A stretch of 64,000 nucleotides of DNA from Vicinamibacterales bacterium (GCA_025456345.1 JALOKU010000009.1:1-64000); one strand, 5' to 3'; shown: positions 34,272 to 44,318, counted from the first letter of the stretch. Program-made: numbers and translations. The notes: generated by a model not told the origin, from the sequence alone.

Positions 34272-37200
34272 ATGAGCATCCCACGCACGGCCATTGAGCG
34301 CCCGATCACCATGTACATGCTCTGCGGGGTCATCGTGCTCCTCGGCGCGATTTCACTCGTGCGGCTGCCAGTCGACCTGATGCCGGACGTCACCTTCCCC
34401 AGCATCACCGTCCGCGTGAGTTACGGCGGCGTCGGACCGCTCGAGATGGAGGAGCTCGTCACCCGGCCAATCGAGCAGGCGGTGAGCGCCGTCGCCGGAC
34501 TGGAGCAGATCAACGCCACCTCGTCGGAAGGCAGTTCCACCGTCCGCCTGAACTTCGCGTGGGGGACGGACCTGAACGCGGCCGCCGACGACGTGCGCAG
34601 CCGCGTGGACCGGGTGCGCGGCCGCCTGCCGGAGGACGCGGACGCGCCGATCCTGTTCAAGTTCGACGCGTCGGCCATGCCGATCATGGGCGTGGGCGTC
34701 GAAGGCAACATGGACCGGGTCGCGCTGCGCGAGATGGCGCAGAACATCCTGTCGCCGCGGATGGAGCGCGTGCCGGGCGTGGCGGCCGTGAGCGTCGAAG
34801 GGGGGCTGCGGCGCCAGATTCACGTCGAACTGTCGAAGGAGAAGATTGCCGCCCTCAATCTCTCCGTGGACCGCGTGATCTCCATCCTGCGAACAGAGAA
34901 CGAGAACACGCCGCTCGGTGAAATCGACGAAGGCGACACGACCTACCTGCTGCGCAGTCAGGGCCAGTTCGAGAACCTCGACCAAATCCGGGATCTCGTG
35001 GTGCAGTCGACCGGCAACGTGCCGGTCTACCTCCGCGACATCGCCGAGGTGAACGACGCCACCGAGGACCTGCGGGCGTTCACGCGGATCAACGGCAAGC
35101 CGGCGATCCGGATGCGCGTCACCAAGCAGTCGGGGGAGAACACGGTGGCCATCGCCGAACTGGTGAAGGCCGAGATCGCGCGCATCAACCGCGAAGTGCC
35201 CAACGTGCGGCTGATGGTGCTCGACGACAGCTCGATCTTCATCCAGCGGTCGATCTCGAGCGTCAAGGAAGCCGCCTATCTCGGTGCCTTCCTGGTCGTC
35301 GGTATCATCTTCCTGTTCCTGCGGGACCTCCGGTCGACGTTCATCATCTGCGCGTCGATCCCTATCTCGATCATCGGGACGTTCGCCCTGCTCTACTTCT
35401 CCGGGTTCACCCTGAACACGATGACATTTGGCGGGCTCGCGCTCGGCGTCGGCATGATCGTCGACGCGTCGATCGTCGTCCTCGAGAACTCGTTCCGCCA
35501 CATGGAGCAGTTCGGCAAGGACCGGAGGCAGGCCGCCATCGACGGCAGCGAGGAAGTCTGGTCGGCCATCCTGGCGTCGATCCTGACGCACATCTCGGTG
35601 TTCGTGCCGCTGCTGTTTCTGACCGGCATCTCGAGCGTGATGTTCAAGCAGCTCGCCATCGTCGTGATGTTCTCGCTCAGCATGTCGCTTTTCGTCGCCG
35701 TGACGCTCGTCCCGGTCCTCTGCTCGAAACTGCTGCGCCTGCCTCCTCCCGCCGAGGCGCGCCGCGGCCTCTCTGGCCGGCTGTTCACCTGGAGCGAGAC
35801 GGTGCTGAGCCGGATGGACGACGGCTACCGGGCGCTGCTCCACAAGGCCCTCCACCACCGCCCGACGGTCCTGCTCGCGGGCTCGGCGCTCTTCGTGCTG
35901 GCGCTCGCCCTGCTGCCCATGATCGGCTCCGAGCTGATGCCGCAGACCGACGAAGGCGAGGTGCAGGTCGACGTCGAGCTGCCCGTGGGGACCCGCATCG
36001 AGCGAACCGAGGCGACCATCCTCAGGCTGGAACAGATGGTCCGCGAGCTGGTGCCCGAGCTGGACATCCTCATCAGCAACGGCGGCGGCGGCGGGTTCAT
36101 GGGCGGGTCGGGCCACCGCGGCTCGCTGACGCTGCGGCTCAAGCCCCGCGCCGAGCGCACGCGCTCGAACGAACAGGTGGCGGCGGATCTCCGGGTCAAG
36201 CTGACCGGCCTGCCAGGCGTGGTGCTCCGCCCGCGCGCCTCCGGCGGCAACAACCAGATGAGCCGCATGTTCAACATGGGCGGCGAGGGGCGCCTGTCGC
36301 TCGAGATCCGCGGCCACGACCTCGAAGATTCCCGCGCCCTTTCCATTCGCGCGAAGGCGCTGATGGACCAGACGCCCGGCATCAAGGGCGCCCGCATCGG
36401 CCGCGAAGAAGGCCGGCCGGAGCTGGCCGTGCGCGTGGACCGGCCGAAGGCGGCCCTGCTCGGCCTGCGCCAGAGCGACGTGGCCAGCACGCTGCGCACG
36501 AACGTCGCCGGCACGACCGCCGCCCAGTTCCGGGAACGCGGCTTCGAGTACCCGATCGTCGTCCGCCTGCGCGAGGAGGACCGGAGCCGGGTCGAGGACG
36601 TCGACCAGGTGATGCTCAGCGCCGGGCAGGGACAGGTGCTTCAGGCCAAGAACCTGCTCGACGTCCGCACGCAGAAGGGCCCGGTCCAGATCGAGCGGCG
36701 CAACCAGGAGCGCATCGCGCGCGTGAGCGCCGAGATCGAAGTGCCGCTGAGCGAGGCCGTCAAGGCCGTGCAGGCGCGGCTTCCCGGGATGGCTATTCCG
36801 CGCGACTTCTCCGTCGGGTTCGGCACCGAGGTCGAAGAGCAGGCCAAGGCGTTCAACCAGCTGCTGCTGACGCTGGTGCTCGCGCTCATCCTCACCTACG
36901 CGGTCATGGCGTCCCAGTACGAGTCGCTCAAGGACCCGTTCATCATCATGTTCTCGGTGCCGCTCGCCGCCATTGGCGTCGTCGGCGCGCTGCTGCTCAC
37001 CGGCACGACGTTCAGCCTCCAGGCCTACATCGGCGTCATCATGCTCGCGGGCATCGTCATCAGCAATGCCATCCTGCTGGTGGACTACACGAACGTCCTC
37101 CGGCGGCGGGACGGGCTGCCCCTGCGCGAGGCGGTCGAGCTTGCCGGCCGCACGCGGCTGCGTCCGATCCTGATGACCTCGCTCACGACGGTCCTCGGTC

Positions 37201-37400
37201 TGGTGCCGATGGCGATGGCGCTCGGCGAGGGCTCCGAGATCCAGGCCCCACTGGCGCGCGTCGTCATCGGCGGCCTCGTGACCTCGACGCTCATTACGCT
37301 CGTGTTCGTGCCCACCGTCTACACCGTCTTCGAAGAGGGCTGGAAGGGTCTCAAGCGCGGTCTTCACCATGAGCCCGCGGAATCGCAGCCGGGTGACTAA
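34272..37400 (+). CDS. RND-family efflux transporter permease (HAE1/AcrB type)
   Basis: 1042 residues with the two-fold RND layout: [19 protein letters not shown] at helix 1, [16 protein letters not shown], a large periplasmic loop, TM4 with [19 protein letters not shown] (proton-relay Asp pair), the second half TPSEL-like loop, and [17 protein letters not shown]. It exports hydrophobic compounds using the proton gradient. A Gly-rich [11 protein letters not shown] loop (~600) is unusual. It starts 35 bases after the adaptor. Confidence 0.95.
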   Translation: MSIPRTAIERPITMYMLCGVIVLLGAISLVRLPVDLMPDVTFPSITVRVSYGGVGPLEMEELVTRPIEQAVSAVAGLEQINATSSEGSSTVRLNFAWGTDLNAAADDVRSRVDRVRGRLPEDADAPILFKFDASAMPIMGVGVEGNMDRVALREMAQNILSPRMERVPGVAAVSVEGGLRRQIHVELSKEKIAALNLSVDRVISILRTENENTPLGEIDEGDTTYLLRSQGQFENLDQIRDLVVQSTGNVPVYLRDIAEVNDATEDLRAFTRINGKPAIRMRVTKQSGENTVAIAELVKAEIARINREVPNVRLMVLDDSSIFIQRSISSVKEAAYLGAFLVVGIIFLFLRDLRSTFIICASIPISIIGTFALLYFSGFTLNTMTFGGLALGVGMIVDASIVVLENSFRHMEQFGKDRRQAAIDGSEEVWSAILASILTHISVFVPLLFLTGISSVMFKQLAIVVMFSLSMSLFVAVTLVPVLCSKLLRLPPPAEARRGLSGRLFTWSETVLSRMDDGYRALLHKALHHRPTVLLAGSALFVLALALLPMIGSELMPQTDEGEVQVDVELPVGTRIERTEATILRLEQMVRELVPELDILISNGGGGGFMGGSGHRGSLTLRLKPRAERTRSNEQVAADLRVKLTGLPGVVLRPRASGGNNQMSRMFNMGGEGRLSLEIRGHDLEDSRALSIRAKALMDQTPGIKGARIGREEGRPELAVRVDRPKAALLGLRQSDVASTLRTNVAGTTAAQFRERGFEYPIVVRLREEDRSRVEDVDQVMLSAGQGQVLQAKNLLDVRTQKGPVQIERRNQERIARVSAEIEVPLSEAVKAVQARLPGMAIPRDFSVGFGTEVEEQAKAFNQLLLTLVLALILTYAVMASQYESLKDPFIIMFSVPLAAIGVVGALLLTGTTFSLQAYIGVIMLAGIVISNAILLVDYTNVLRRRDGLPLREAVELAGRTRLRPILMTSLTTVLGLVPMAMALGEGSEIQAPLARVVIGGLVTSTLITLVFVPTVYTVFEEGWKGLKRGLHHEPAESQPGD

Positions 37401-37403
37401 GTC

Positions 37404-39239
37404 ATGAAAAAGTTCATTATCACGCTCATCGTGCTCGGCGCCATCGCCGCTTCCGTCGGCGCGTACTACAAGTACCGCACCCCCGGCGAAGAGGTGAAGA
37501 TCTCCAAGCTGGCCGTGGCCCGCGGGGACGTCATCGAGTCGGTCGGCGCCACCGGCACCCTCCAGGCGGTGAAGACGGTACTGGTCGGGTCCCAGGTGTC
37601 TGGCAACATCAAGGCGCTGTACGCCGACTTCAACTCGATCGTGAAGAAGGGCCAGGTTGTCGCCGAATTGGATCCGTCGCTGCTCCAGACCCAGATCGAG
37701 CAGGCCCGCGCCAATGTCATCCGCTCGCAGGCCGACCTCGATCGGCTGAAGGTCTCGCTGGAGGACGCGAAGGTGAAGCTGAAGCGGTCCGAGAGCCTGG
37801 CCGCGCGCAAGCTGGTCGCGCCGCAGGAACTGGAGACCGCCCAGGTCGCCGTGCGTTCGGCCGAGGCCCAGATCAAGTCGTCGGAGGCGAGCCTCACGCA
37901 GTCGAAGGCCTCGCTCAACCAGAACGAGGTCAACCTCCAGCACACGGTCATCGAGGCGCCGATTGACGGCATCGTCATTTCGCGCAACGTGGACGTGGGA
38001 CAGACGGTCGCGGCGAGCATGAACGCGCCGACCCTGTTCATCATCGCCGAAGACCTGACGAAGATGCAGGTCAACGCGAATGTCGACGAGTCGGACGTGG
38101 GCCGCATCCGGGCCGGGCAGGCCGTCAAGTTCCGCGTCGACGCCTATCCCCTCGAGGAATTCACGGGCACGGTGTCGCAGGTTCGCCTGCAGCCGATCGT
38201 CACCCAGAACGTCGTGACCTACGCGACGGTCATCGACGTGCCGAACCCGCAACTGAAGCTCAAGCCCGGGATGACCGCGAATGTCACCATCGAAATCGCG
38301 CGGAAAAACGATGTGCTCCGCGTGCCGAACGCGGCGCTGCGGTTCCGGCCGAACGCCGACACGTTCGCGGCGCTGAACCAGGCCGTGCCGCCCGAGATGC
38401 AGCGCGCCGCGGGCGGCGGCCGCCAAGGTATGGGCGGAGGCCGACCTGGCGAGGCTGGCGGCGCGGCGGCCGCCCCGACAGCCGCGCCGGGAGCCGGCTC
38501 CCCTGCGGGCGGCCGTGCGGCATCCGGCGAGAGCCGCGGCGCCCAGAATCCGCCGGCGCCGCCCGCCGCGGGCGCAAGCCAGGGCCAGGGCGGCCAGCGC
38601 GCGCAGAGCGCCGCGCCGGCCGTGGAACAGGGCCAGCGCGGCGCGAGCGGCGGACAGGGCGGGTTCGGCGGCGGACAGAACATGGATCCGGAGGAGCGCC
38701 GCCGCCGCTTCCAGGAGCGCATGGCCAGCATGTCTCCGGAAGAGCGCGCGCAGTTCGAGGCGCGCATGCGCGAGCGCGGCATGGACCCGAACAACCCGGG
38801 TGGTGGCACGCCGGGCGGCGGCCGCGGCGGATTCGGGCAGAGCGGCGCGGCGGGCCCCGGCCAGCGAGGCCAGGGCGGGGCGCCCGGCACGGGCCGTCCA
38901 ACGGGCCAGGCACCGGCTTCGGCGAATCGCGCCGGCGCCCAGACCATCGACCAGCTGTTTGGCCCGCTGCCCGTGACCGAGTCGAGCGGCCGCGTCTGGC
39001 TCGATGCAAGCGGGCAGCTGAAGTCGGTACGCGTGCGCCTGGGCATCACCGACGGCACCTACACCGAGTTGCTGTCGGGCGAGTTGCAGGCCGGCCAGGA
39101 GCTCGTCACGGCTGTCGTCACACCGGCACAAGCGGCCGCCGCGAGCTCGCGGTCGCCGCTGATGCCTGGCGGGCCTGGCGGCGGACGACCCGGCCAGGGA
39201 TTCCCGCAGCAGGGCGGACAGCGCGGCGGAGGCCGCTAG
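37404..39239 (+). CDS. MacA-like periplasmic adaptor with a long disordered insert
   Basis: 611 residues, whereas MacA is normally ~370. Residues 1-325 are regular: membrane helix, GATGTLQAVKTVLVGSQVSGNIKALYADFNSIVKKGQ (lipoyl), a coiled coil, VIEAPIDGIVISRNVDVGQTV. Residues ~330-510 are Gly/Ala/Gln/Pro-rich with one charged helical piece (MDPEERRRRFQERMASMSPEERAQFE), then the end domain resumes at ~512. The insert sits before the membrane-proximal domain. Start is three bases after the RND stop, so the two pumps share an operon. Confidence 0.9.
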   Translation: MKKFIITLIVLGAIAASVGAYYKYRTPGEEVKISKLAVARGDVIESVGATGTLQAVKTVLVGSQVSGNIKALYADFNSIVKKGQVVAELDPSLLQTQIEQARANVIRSQADLDRLKVSLEDAKVKLKRSESLAARKLVAPQELETAQVAVRSAEAQIKSSEASLTQSKASLNQNEVNLQHTVIEAPIDGIVISRNVDVGQTVAASMNAPTLFIIAEDLTKMQVNANVDESDVGRIRAGQAVKFRVDAYPLEEFTGTVSQVRLQPIVTQNVVTYATVIDVPNPQLKLKPGMTANVTIEIARKNDVLRVPNAALRFRPNADTFAALNQAVPPEMQRAAGGGRQGMGGGRPGEAGGAAAAPTAAPGAGSPAGGRAASGESRGAQNPPAPPAAGASQGQGGQRAQSAAPAVEQGQRGASGGQGGFGGGQNMDPEERRRRFQERMASMSPEERAQFEARMRERGMDPNNPGGGTPGGGRGGFGQSGAAGPGQRGQGGAPGTGRPTGQAPASANRAGAQTIDQLFGPLPVTESSGRVWLDASGQLKSVRVRLGITDGTYTELLSGELQAGQELVTAVVTPAQAAAASSRSPLMPGGPGGGRPGQGFPQQGGQRGGGR

Positions 39240-39243
39240 GGCC

Positions 39244-40068
39244 ATGCCTGTTATCTCGGTCAGGAACCTGAAGAAGACCTACATCGTCGGAGACATCCAG
39301 GTCCACGCCCTGCGCGGCGTGAGCGTGGATGTCGAGGCGGGCGAGTTCGTGTGCGTGACCGGGCCGTCCGGCTCGGGCAAGTCGACGTTCATGCACATCC
39401 TGGGCTGCCTCGACAAGCCGACCGCCGGCCAGTACATCCTCGGCGATCAGGACGTGTCGACGATGTCGCGCGACGAGCTCGCGAAGGTCCGGAACCACCG
39501 GATCGGATTCGTCTTCCAGGGTTTCAACCTGCTGTCGCGGACAAGCGCCATCGAGAACGTGGAACTGCCGCTGCTCTACAGCCGCGAGCACATCAAGGCG
39601 TCGGATCGGCACAAGCGCGCGCGCTCCGCGCTCGAAATCGTCGGGCTGCTCGATCGATCGCACCACCACCCGAACCAGCTGTCCGGCGGGCAGCAGCAGC
39701 GCGTGGCGATCGCGCGCGCGCTCATCAACGACCCGTCCATCCTGCTGGCCGACGAGCCGACCGGGAACCTTGACAGCCGCACCAGCATCGAGGTGATGGA
39801 CGTGTTCCAGCGCCTCAACATCGAGCGCGGCATCACGATCCTGCTCATCACCCACGAGCACGACATCGCCGAGTACGGCACCCGGACGATTGCGTTCCGC
39901 GACGGGCACATCGTGCGGGACGAGTTCAACCAGCACCGGCGCTGGGCGAAGGACGAACTGGCGGCGCTGCCGCCGCCCGAGGTGAACGGCACCACAGACT
40001 CGCCGAGCGGCGGCCTCAAGCGGAAATCGGCGCCCAAGGCCGCAGCGGCCGGGCCGGCCGGGAGCTGA
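39244..40068 (+). CDS. MacB-type ABC transporter ATP-binding protein
   Basis: 274 residues: GPSGSGKSTFMHILGCLD (Walker A), NQLSGGQQQRVAIARAL (signature), LLADEPTGNLDS (Walker B) and LITHEHDIAEYG (H-loop). The closest style is MacB/LolD. It has a ~35-residue charged C-terminal tail. In E. coli MacB the ATPase and permease are fused; here they are separate genes four bases apart. Confidence 0.95.
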   Translation: MPVISVRNLKKTYIVGDIQVHALRGVSVDVEAGEFVCVTGPSGSGKSTFMHILGCLDKPTAGQYILGDQDVSTMSRDELAKVRNHRIGFVFQGFNLLSRTSAIENVELPLLYSREHIKASDRHKRARSALEIVGLLDRSHHHPNQLSGGQQQRVAIARALINDPSILLADEPTGNLDSRTSIEVMDVFQRLNIERGITILLITHEHDIAEYGTRTIAFRDGHIVRDEFNQHRRWAKDELAALPPPEVNGTTDSPSGGLKRKSAPKAAAAGPAGS

Positions 40069-40072
40069 ACCC

Positions 40073-41296
40073 ATGATGCGACTGTTGATGATCCTCCGCG
40101 TCGCGCTCAAAGCGCTCAACCGCAACAAGATGCGCACGGTGCTGACCATGCTGGGCATGATCATCGGCGTGGCCGCGGTCATCGCGATGGTGGCGCTCGG
40201 CAAGGGCGCCCAGTCGTCGATCGAAGCCCAGATCAAGTCCGCCGGCACGAACATCATCAACGTGATGTCCGGGAACTTCATGTCGATGGGCGTGCGTCAG
40301 GGATCTGGCGCCTCGAACACCCTGACGGTCGAGGATGCCGCGGCCATCCGCCAGATGATCCCCACGGCGCAGTATGTCGCCCCAGGCGTGAACACGCGGA
40401 ACCAGGTCATCGCGGGCAACCAGAACTGGCAGACCCGCATCGAGGGCACCGACGTCGAATTCCCGATGATTCGATCGTGGCCCCTGAAGTACGGGGCGTT
40501 CTTCTCCACGCAGGACGTGACCAGTTCGACCAAGGTCGTGGTGATGGGTTCAGTCGTCGCTACCAACCTGTTCGGCGAAGACGTCGATCCGACCGGCCAG
40601 ATCGTCCGGATCAAGAACCAGCCTTTCAAGGTCATCGGCGTGATGACGAGCAAGGGGTCGGGCACCGGGTTCGACGATCAGGACGACAAGGTGTACGTGC
40701 CCTACACGACGGCGCAGAAGAAGCTGATGGGCATCCAGCACATCCAGGGCATCACGGTCTCCGCGGTCTCGGCCACCGACGTCAAGTTGACGGCCGACGC
40801 GATCACGGAACTTCTGCGCACGCGGCACAAGATCATGCCGGGCGACACCGACGACTTCATGGTGCGCACGCTCGAGGAGATGGCGGCCATGCGGACCGAG
40901 ACCACCAAGACGATGACGGCGCTGCTTGCCGGCATCGCAGGCGTCTCGCTGCTGGTCGGCGGCATCGGGATCATGAACATCATGCTCGTGTCGGTCACCG
41001 AGCGGACGCGCGAGATCGGCCTCCGCATGGCCATCGGCGCCCGCGGGTCGGACGTGCTCATGCAGTTCCTCGTTGAGGCCGTCGTGCTCAGCCTCTTCGG
41101 CGGCGGCATCGGCATCGCGCTCGGGTTCGGGATTTCCTGGGGCGTGACGAGGTTCCTCACCTGGCCGACCACGATCTCTTCGGACGCCGTGGCGCTGGCG
41201 TTCGGCTTCTCCGCGATGATCGGCATCTTCTTCGGCTTCTACCCGGCCACGAAGGCCGCGAAGCTCGACCCCATCGAAGCGCTGCGCTTCGAGTAA
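40073..41296 (+). CDS. MacB-type ABC transporter permease (FtsX domain)
   Basis: 407 residues with the MacB plan: one N-terminal helix (MRTVLTMLGMIIGVAAVIAMVALGKGAQ), a periplasmic domain of ~230 residues, and three C-terminal helices (LLAGIAGVSLLVGGIGIMNIMLVSVTERTREIGLRMAIGAR). It works by mechanotransmission with the MacA adaptor and TolC to expel substrates from the periplasm. The C-terminus DPIEALRFE is typical. Confidence 0.95.
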   Translation: MMRLLMILRVALKALNRNKMRTVLTMLGMIIGVAAVIAMVALGKGAQSSIEAQIKSAGTNIINVMSGNFMSMGVRQGSGASNTLTVEDAAAIRQMIPTAQYVAPGVNTRNQVIAGNQNWQTRIEGTDVEFPMIRSWPLKYGAFFSTQDVTSSTKVVVMGSVVATNLFGEDVDPTGQIVRIKNQPFKVIGVMTSKGSGTGFDDQDDKVYVPYTTAQKKLMGIQHIQGITVSAVSATDVKLTADAITELLRTRHKIMPGDTDDFMVRTLEEMAAMRTETTKTMTALLAGIAGVSLLVGGIGIMNIMLVSVTERTREIGLRMAIGARGSDVLMQFLVEAVVLSLFGGGIGIALGFGISWGVTRFLTWPTTISSDAVALAFGFSAMIGIFFGFYPATKAAKLDPIEALRFE

Positions 41297-41316
41297 CCCG
41301 CAACAAGGAGTCCGGT

Positions 41317-41814
41317 ATGACAAGAACGTCCGTGTTGGTTGCCCTCCTCGCCTTCGTCCTGGCGCTCCCCGCCCTGGCGGTCGCGCAGTCTCCCAACTTC
41401 TCCGGGAAGTGGATCCAGGACGTGGAGAAGAGCGATCCGCCACCCCAGGGCATGGGCGGCGGCGGCGGGCGCGGCCCCGCAGGCCCCCAGAGCTACACCA
41501 TCGCCCAGACGGCCACCGAGCTGGCCATCGAGCGTGAGACGCCCAACGGGGTGATGAAGTCCGTGTTCAAGCTCGACGGCAGCGAGAGCGTCAATGCCGG
41601 CGGCCGCGGCGGCGAGATCAAGAGCAAGAGCAAGTGGGACGGCGCGAAACTGGTCACCACCAGCGTCCAGACCATGAACATGCAGGGGAACGAAGTCACG
41701 ATCGAATCGACCGAGACCCGCAGCCTCGAGGCTGACGGCACCATGACGGTGGTCACCGTCCGAAAGACCCCGAACGGCGAAACCACCCGCAAGCTGGTCT
41801 TCAAGAAGGCCTAG
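41317..41814 (+). CDS. small secreted protein at the end of the efflux operon, unknown
   Basis: 165 residues with a signal peptide (LLAFVLALPALAVAQ) and a beta-rich body beginning FSGKWIQDVEKSD, similar in style to other 'GTW/GKW' secreted proteins of acidobacteria. A Gly-rich stretch follows at ~45. Its stop and the stop of the opposite gene share the four bases CTAG. Role unknown; it may be an envelope lipocalin-like protein. Confidence 0.75.
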   Translation: MTRTSVLVALLAFVLALPALAVAQSPNFSGKWIQDVEKSDPPPQGMGGGGGRGPAGPQSYTIAQTATELAIERETPNGVMKSVFKLDGSESVNAGGRGGEIKSKSKWDGAKLVTTSVQTMNMQGNEVTIESTETRSLEADGTMTVVTVRKTPNGETTRKLVFKKA

Positions 41815-42056
41815 CCGAGCGCCTTCAGATCCGCGTCGAGCGCCGCGAGCGCCCGCTCCAGTGCATGCCGCTGGGCGGGCGACGCGGCCCTGGACAAATC
41901 GGCCGATGTCCGCGCGCGGGCCAGGTTCAGCGTCTGACGACGCTGGAGCCGGGCGCGCTCGTCGTCGGACAGCGGCCGTCCCTTCCTGTCCTCGCGGCCG
42001 CGCGCCGCCTCTTCCTGCTGGTACTCCACCGACTTGCTGTCAAAACCGCGGGCCAT
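41811..42056 (-). CDS. small charged helical protein, unknown
   Basis: 81 residues, nearly all charged or Ala, predicted as one or two helices: KSVEYQQEEAARGREDRKGRPLSDDERARLQRRQTLNLARAR. No family is recognised. It overlaps the converging secreted protein gene by four bases (stop to stop). Confidence 0.6.
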   Translation of the reverse strand: MARGFDSKSVEYQQEEAARGREDRKGRPLSDDERARLQRRQTLNLARARTSADLSRAASPAQRHALERALAALDADLKALG

Positions 42057-42070
42057 CGTGTTAATCCATC

Positions 42071-42100
42071 AGGGGCTGGGGTCTAGGGGCTAGGGGCTGG
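42071..42100. repeat. short G-rich CTAGGGG repeat
   Basis: AGGGGCTGGGG followed by CTAGGGGCTAGGGGCTGG: two perfect and two degenerate copies of the 7-base unit found nine times at 53256-53318, located between the 81-residue gene and the nitrilase gene. Confidence 0.75.
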
Positions 42101-42124
42101 TCCGCACGCACATGGCACCTCCGC

Positions 42125-42955
42125 CTAGCCATCGAACGATAACAGCGACGTCACCAGATCGGGTCTTCTGTCCCGCAAGAACAACTGTCTCGCGTGGCAG
42201 GACAGCAGTTGCGCCAGGTCGAGGTCCGCGTAGACAATGGCTTCGGCCGCCGCAGGCCCGCGCGCGATGACGCGTCCGGACGGGTCGCAGACGAACGACT
42301 CGCCTGCGAAGGTCATCGACGGCTCAGCGCCGACCCGATTCGCCAGGGCCGTAAAATAGCCATTCTGAAACGCCGCCACCCGGAGTTCGGCCTCATACAG
42401 CCCGTCGGGCCACTCCCCCAACATTCCCGCCTGGGGCACGACGACGACATCGGCCCGCTGCAGGCCAAGGCTGCGCATCACTTCGGGATAGTGCCGGTCG
42501 TAGCAGATGGCCACGCCAATCCGTCCCGCGGCCGTGTCGTACACCGGCAGGCCGCGGTCACCGGGCGTGTAGTAGTCCTGCTCGTAGAAGTGCGGCATCT
42601 GCGCGACGTGCAGCATGCGTGTGGTGCCGAGCAGACGGCCGTCGGCGTCAATGACCGGCGAGCTGTCGAAGGCACGGTCGCCCTCACGTTCGTACAGGTT
42701 CAAGACAATCACGGTGCCCAGTTCGGCGGCCAGCCTGGCGAATGCCTCGGTGGTCGGTCCGGGCACCGGTTCGGCGAGTTCGAGCGGCGGCGGCCCGCCG
42801 CACCGGCGGCACGGGAAGAACGGCGTGAACGCCAATTCGGGAAACGCCACGAGCGCAGCGCCGCCGGCCGCTGCTTCCCGGACGGCGTCGAGTCCCCGAG
42901 CCACGTTGACGGCGTGATTCGCACCCGCCTGATGCTGGATGAGCGCGACGCGCAT
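42125..42955 (-). CDS. carbon-nitrogen hydrolase (nitrilase superfamily)
   Basis: 276 residues with the nitrilase fold: LVAFPELAF (Glu), IGVAICYDRHYPE (Cys nucleophile), and YTPGDRGLPVYD. The usual lysine segment (R-K-x-H) reads GTTRMLHVAQ, so Met stands where Lys is normally found. The order and spacing resemble N-carbamoylputrescine amidases and related acyl-amide hydrolases. Start set at 42955 (MRVALIQHQ), not the track's 42970. It is five bases from folK. Confidence 0.88.
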   Translation of the reverse strand: MRVALIQHQAGANHAVNVARGLDAVREAAAGGAALVAFPELAFTPFFPCRRCGGPPPLELAEPVPGPTTEAFARLAAELGTVIVLNLYEREGDRAFDSSPVIDADGRLLGTTRMLHVAQMPHFYEQDYYTPGDRGLPVYDTAAGRIGVAICYDRHYPEVMRSLGLQRADVVVVPQAGMLGEWPDGLYEAELRVAAFQNGYFTALANRVGAEPSMTFAGESFVCDPSGRVIARGPAAAEAIVYADLDLAQLLSCHARQLFLRDRRPDLVTSLLSFDG

Positions 42956-42959
42956 AGGG

Positions 42960-43418
42960 CTACCCCTCACCCAGCGACCGCAACAGCTCGGCCACTGTCC
43001 GCCCCGTCACCGGGTCCAGCAGGTCCGGGGCGATCTGGCACAGCGGGGCCAGCACGAATCGCCGCCCCCTGAATCTCGGATGGGGAACGGCGAGGCCCGG
43101 TTCATCGATGATCGCGGAACCGAAGAGGATGAGGTCAAGGTCGAGAGTACGGGGGGCGCCAGGATACGGCCGCCGGCGCCCGGCCGCCTGCTCGATGGCC
43201 TGCAACAGGGCGAGCAGCGACCGCGGTTCGCCCTCCCAGCCGCCAACCGCGGCGCCGTTGAGGAACAACGGCTGCTCGCCGACGCCCTCCGGTTGCGTGT
43301 CGATGAAGCCTGAGGCCGTGAGGCCGGCCAGGTGCCTGGCGAGCTCGTCGACAGCGCCATTCAGTGAGGCCACTCGATCCCCCAGGTTGCTGCCAAGGGC
43401 GATGGCGGCTCGCACCAT
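42960..43418 (-). CDS. folK: 2-amino-4-hydroxy-6-hydroxymethyldihydropteridine pyrophosphokinase
   Basis: 152 residues: AIALGSNLGDR at the N-terminus, FLNGAA, and APRTLDLDLILFG (the HPPK signature with the two metal-binding Asp), then PHPRFRGRRFVLAPL. It makes the pyrophosphorylated pterin for folate synthesis. It lies between the nitrilase gene and a possible ferritin-like gene, with no other folate gene in view. Confidence 0.95.
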   Translation of the reverse strand: MVRAAIALGSNLGDRVASLNGAVDELARHLAGLTASGFIDTQPEGVGEQPLFLNGAAVGGWEGEPRSLLALLQAIEQAAGRRRPYPGAPRTLDLDLILFGSAIIDEPGLAVPHPRFRGRRFVLAPLCQIAPDLLDPVTGRTVAELLRSLGEG

Positions 43419-43422
43419 TCGG

Positions 43423-43911
43423 CTACTCGACCCAGCGCCGCGGGAGGACGCCGCCGCCGGTGCCAGTGCTTTCGGGCCGCCGGCCGAGGAGGTCGGTACT
43501 CCCGACCGCGGCCTGCGCGAAAAACCGCTGGTGCTCGGCGACCTCCCCGAGCACGAGTTCCAGCAACTTCCGGTCGCGCGCCTGCGTCATCGCGGCCACG
43601 CGAGGCCGCCAGCGGACCAGGAACTCCCCCGCCGTCCGGGCATCGTCATCGGCCACCGCCCGCGCCGCGTCTGCGGACCCGCCGCCCGGCAGCGTGACCT
43701 CGGTTGCCGCGTCGGCGGCGACACCGCCGGCCTCGACGATCGCACTCCGGAGCCAGTCGAGGTGGGTGTCCTCGCGCGCCAGCACGTATTGATAGGCGTT
43801 GTTGCTGTCGTAGGCCGACACCCGCTCGGCGCCTGCCTGGTGGCGGTAGAAAAGCGCCGCCTTCTCGCGGAAGAACTCCTGGAGCAGGGCGAGGCTGTCG
43901 GTCGGGTTCAC
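43423..43911 (-). CDS. possible ferritin-like helical protein
   Basis: 162 residues, predicted mostly helical, with LAREDTHLDWL (ExxH) in the second helix and VLGEVAEHQRFF in the last, which loosely recall the iron-ligand helices of ferritin-like proteins; this assignment is tentative. It starts at GTG 43911 that overlaps the DksA-like stop as GTGA. The track's ATG at 43995 lies inside that gene. Confidence 0.6.
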   Translation of the reverse strand: MNPTDSLALLQEFFREKAALFYRHQAGAERVSAYDSNNAYQYVLAREDTHLDWLRSAIVEAGGVAADAATEVTLPGGGSADAARAVADDDARTAGEFLVRWRPRVAAMTQARDRKLLELVLGEVAEHQRFFAQAAVGSTDLLGRRPESTGTGGGVLPRRWVE

Positions 43912-44240
43912 GAGTTCTGTTTCTCTTTGCAGGTGATGCAGACGCGGGTCCAAGGAATCGCGGTGAGGCGGGCGGCGGAAATCGGTTCGCCGCAATCCCG
44001 GCAGATCCCGAAGTTGCCCTTCTCGAGCCGTGCCAGCGCCTCTTCGATGGCCTGCAGGATCTTGGCGTCGGTCTGCTTCAGCTTGAGCTGGATGTGGACC
44101 TCGTTGTTGCCGTCGGCCTGGTCGGCCATGTCGCCCTGCCGGGAGTTGTTCTCCATCGTCGCCGCCAGGGGGCGGACCCCGCCGGTGGTGAGGATTTCTG
44201 ATTTCTTCCGCACGAGGGCTTCGCGGTAATTTTCGGACAT
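43908..44240 (-). CDS. DksA/TraR-family zinc-finger protein
   Basis: 110 residues with a helical N-terminal half and the C4 zinc finger CRDCGEPI...RVCITC near the end, preceded by the typical EALARLEKGNFG. The family binds RNA polymerase and modulates transcription (DksA) or is a shorter relative. Acidic coiled-coil tip residues are not obvious, so a full DksA role is uncertain. Confidence 0.88.
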   Translation of the reverse strand: MSENYREALVRKKSEILTTGGVRPLAATMENNSRQGDMADQADGNNEVHIQLKLKQTDAKILQAIEEALARLEKGNFGICRDCGEPISAARLTAIPWTRVCITCKEKQNS

Positions 44241-44318
44241 CGCACCTACTCCTGCGCCATCGGCGACGCGGCGAAGTTCACATCATAACACGTCTAATTT
44301 GGGGGCCGGCCCGCGGTG

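Noticed and set aside
34353-39245. 1630-codon ORF on the minus strand opposite the RND and MacA genes
   Set aside because: Shadow frame of high-GC codons; full of His/Arg/Asp runs with no domain, opposite two well-supported genes.
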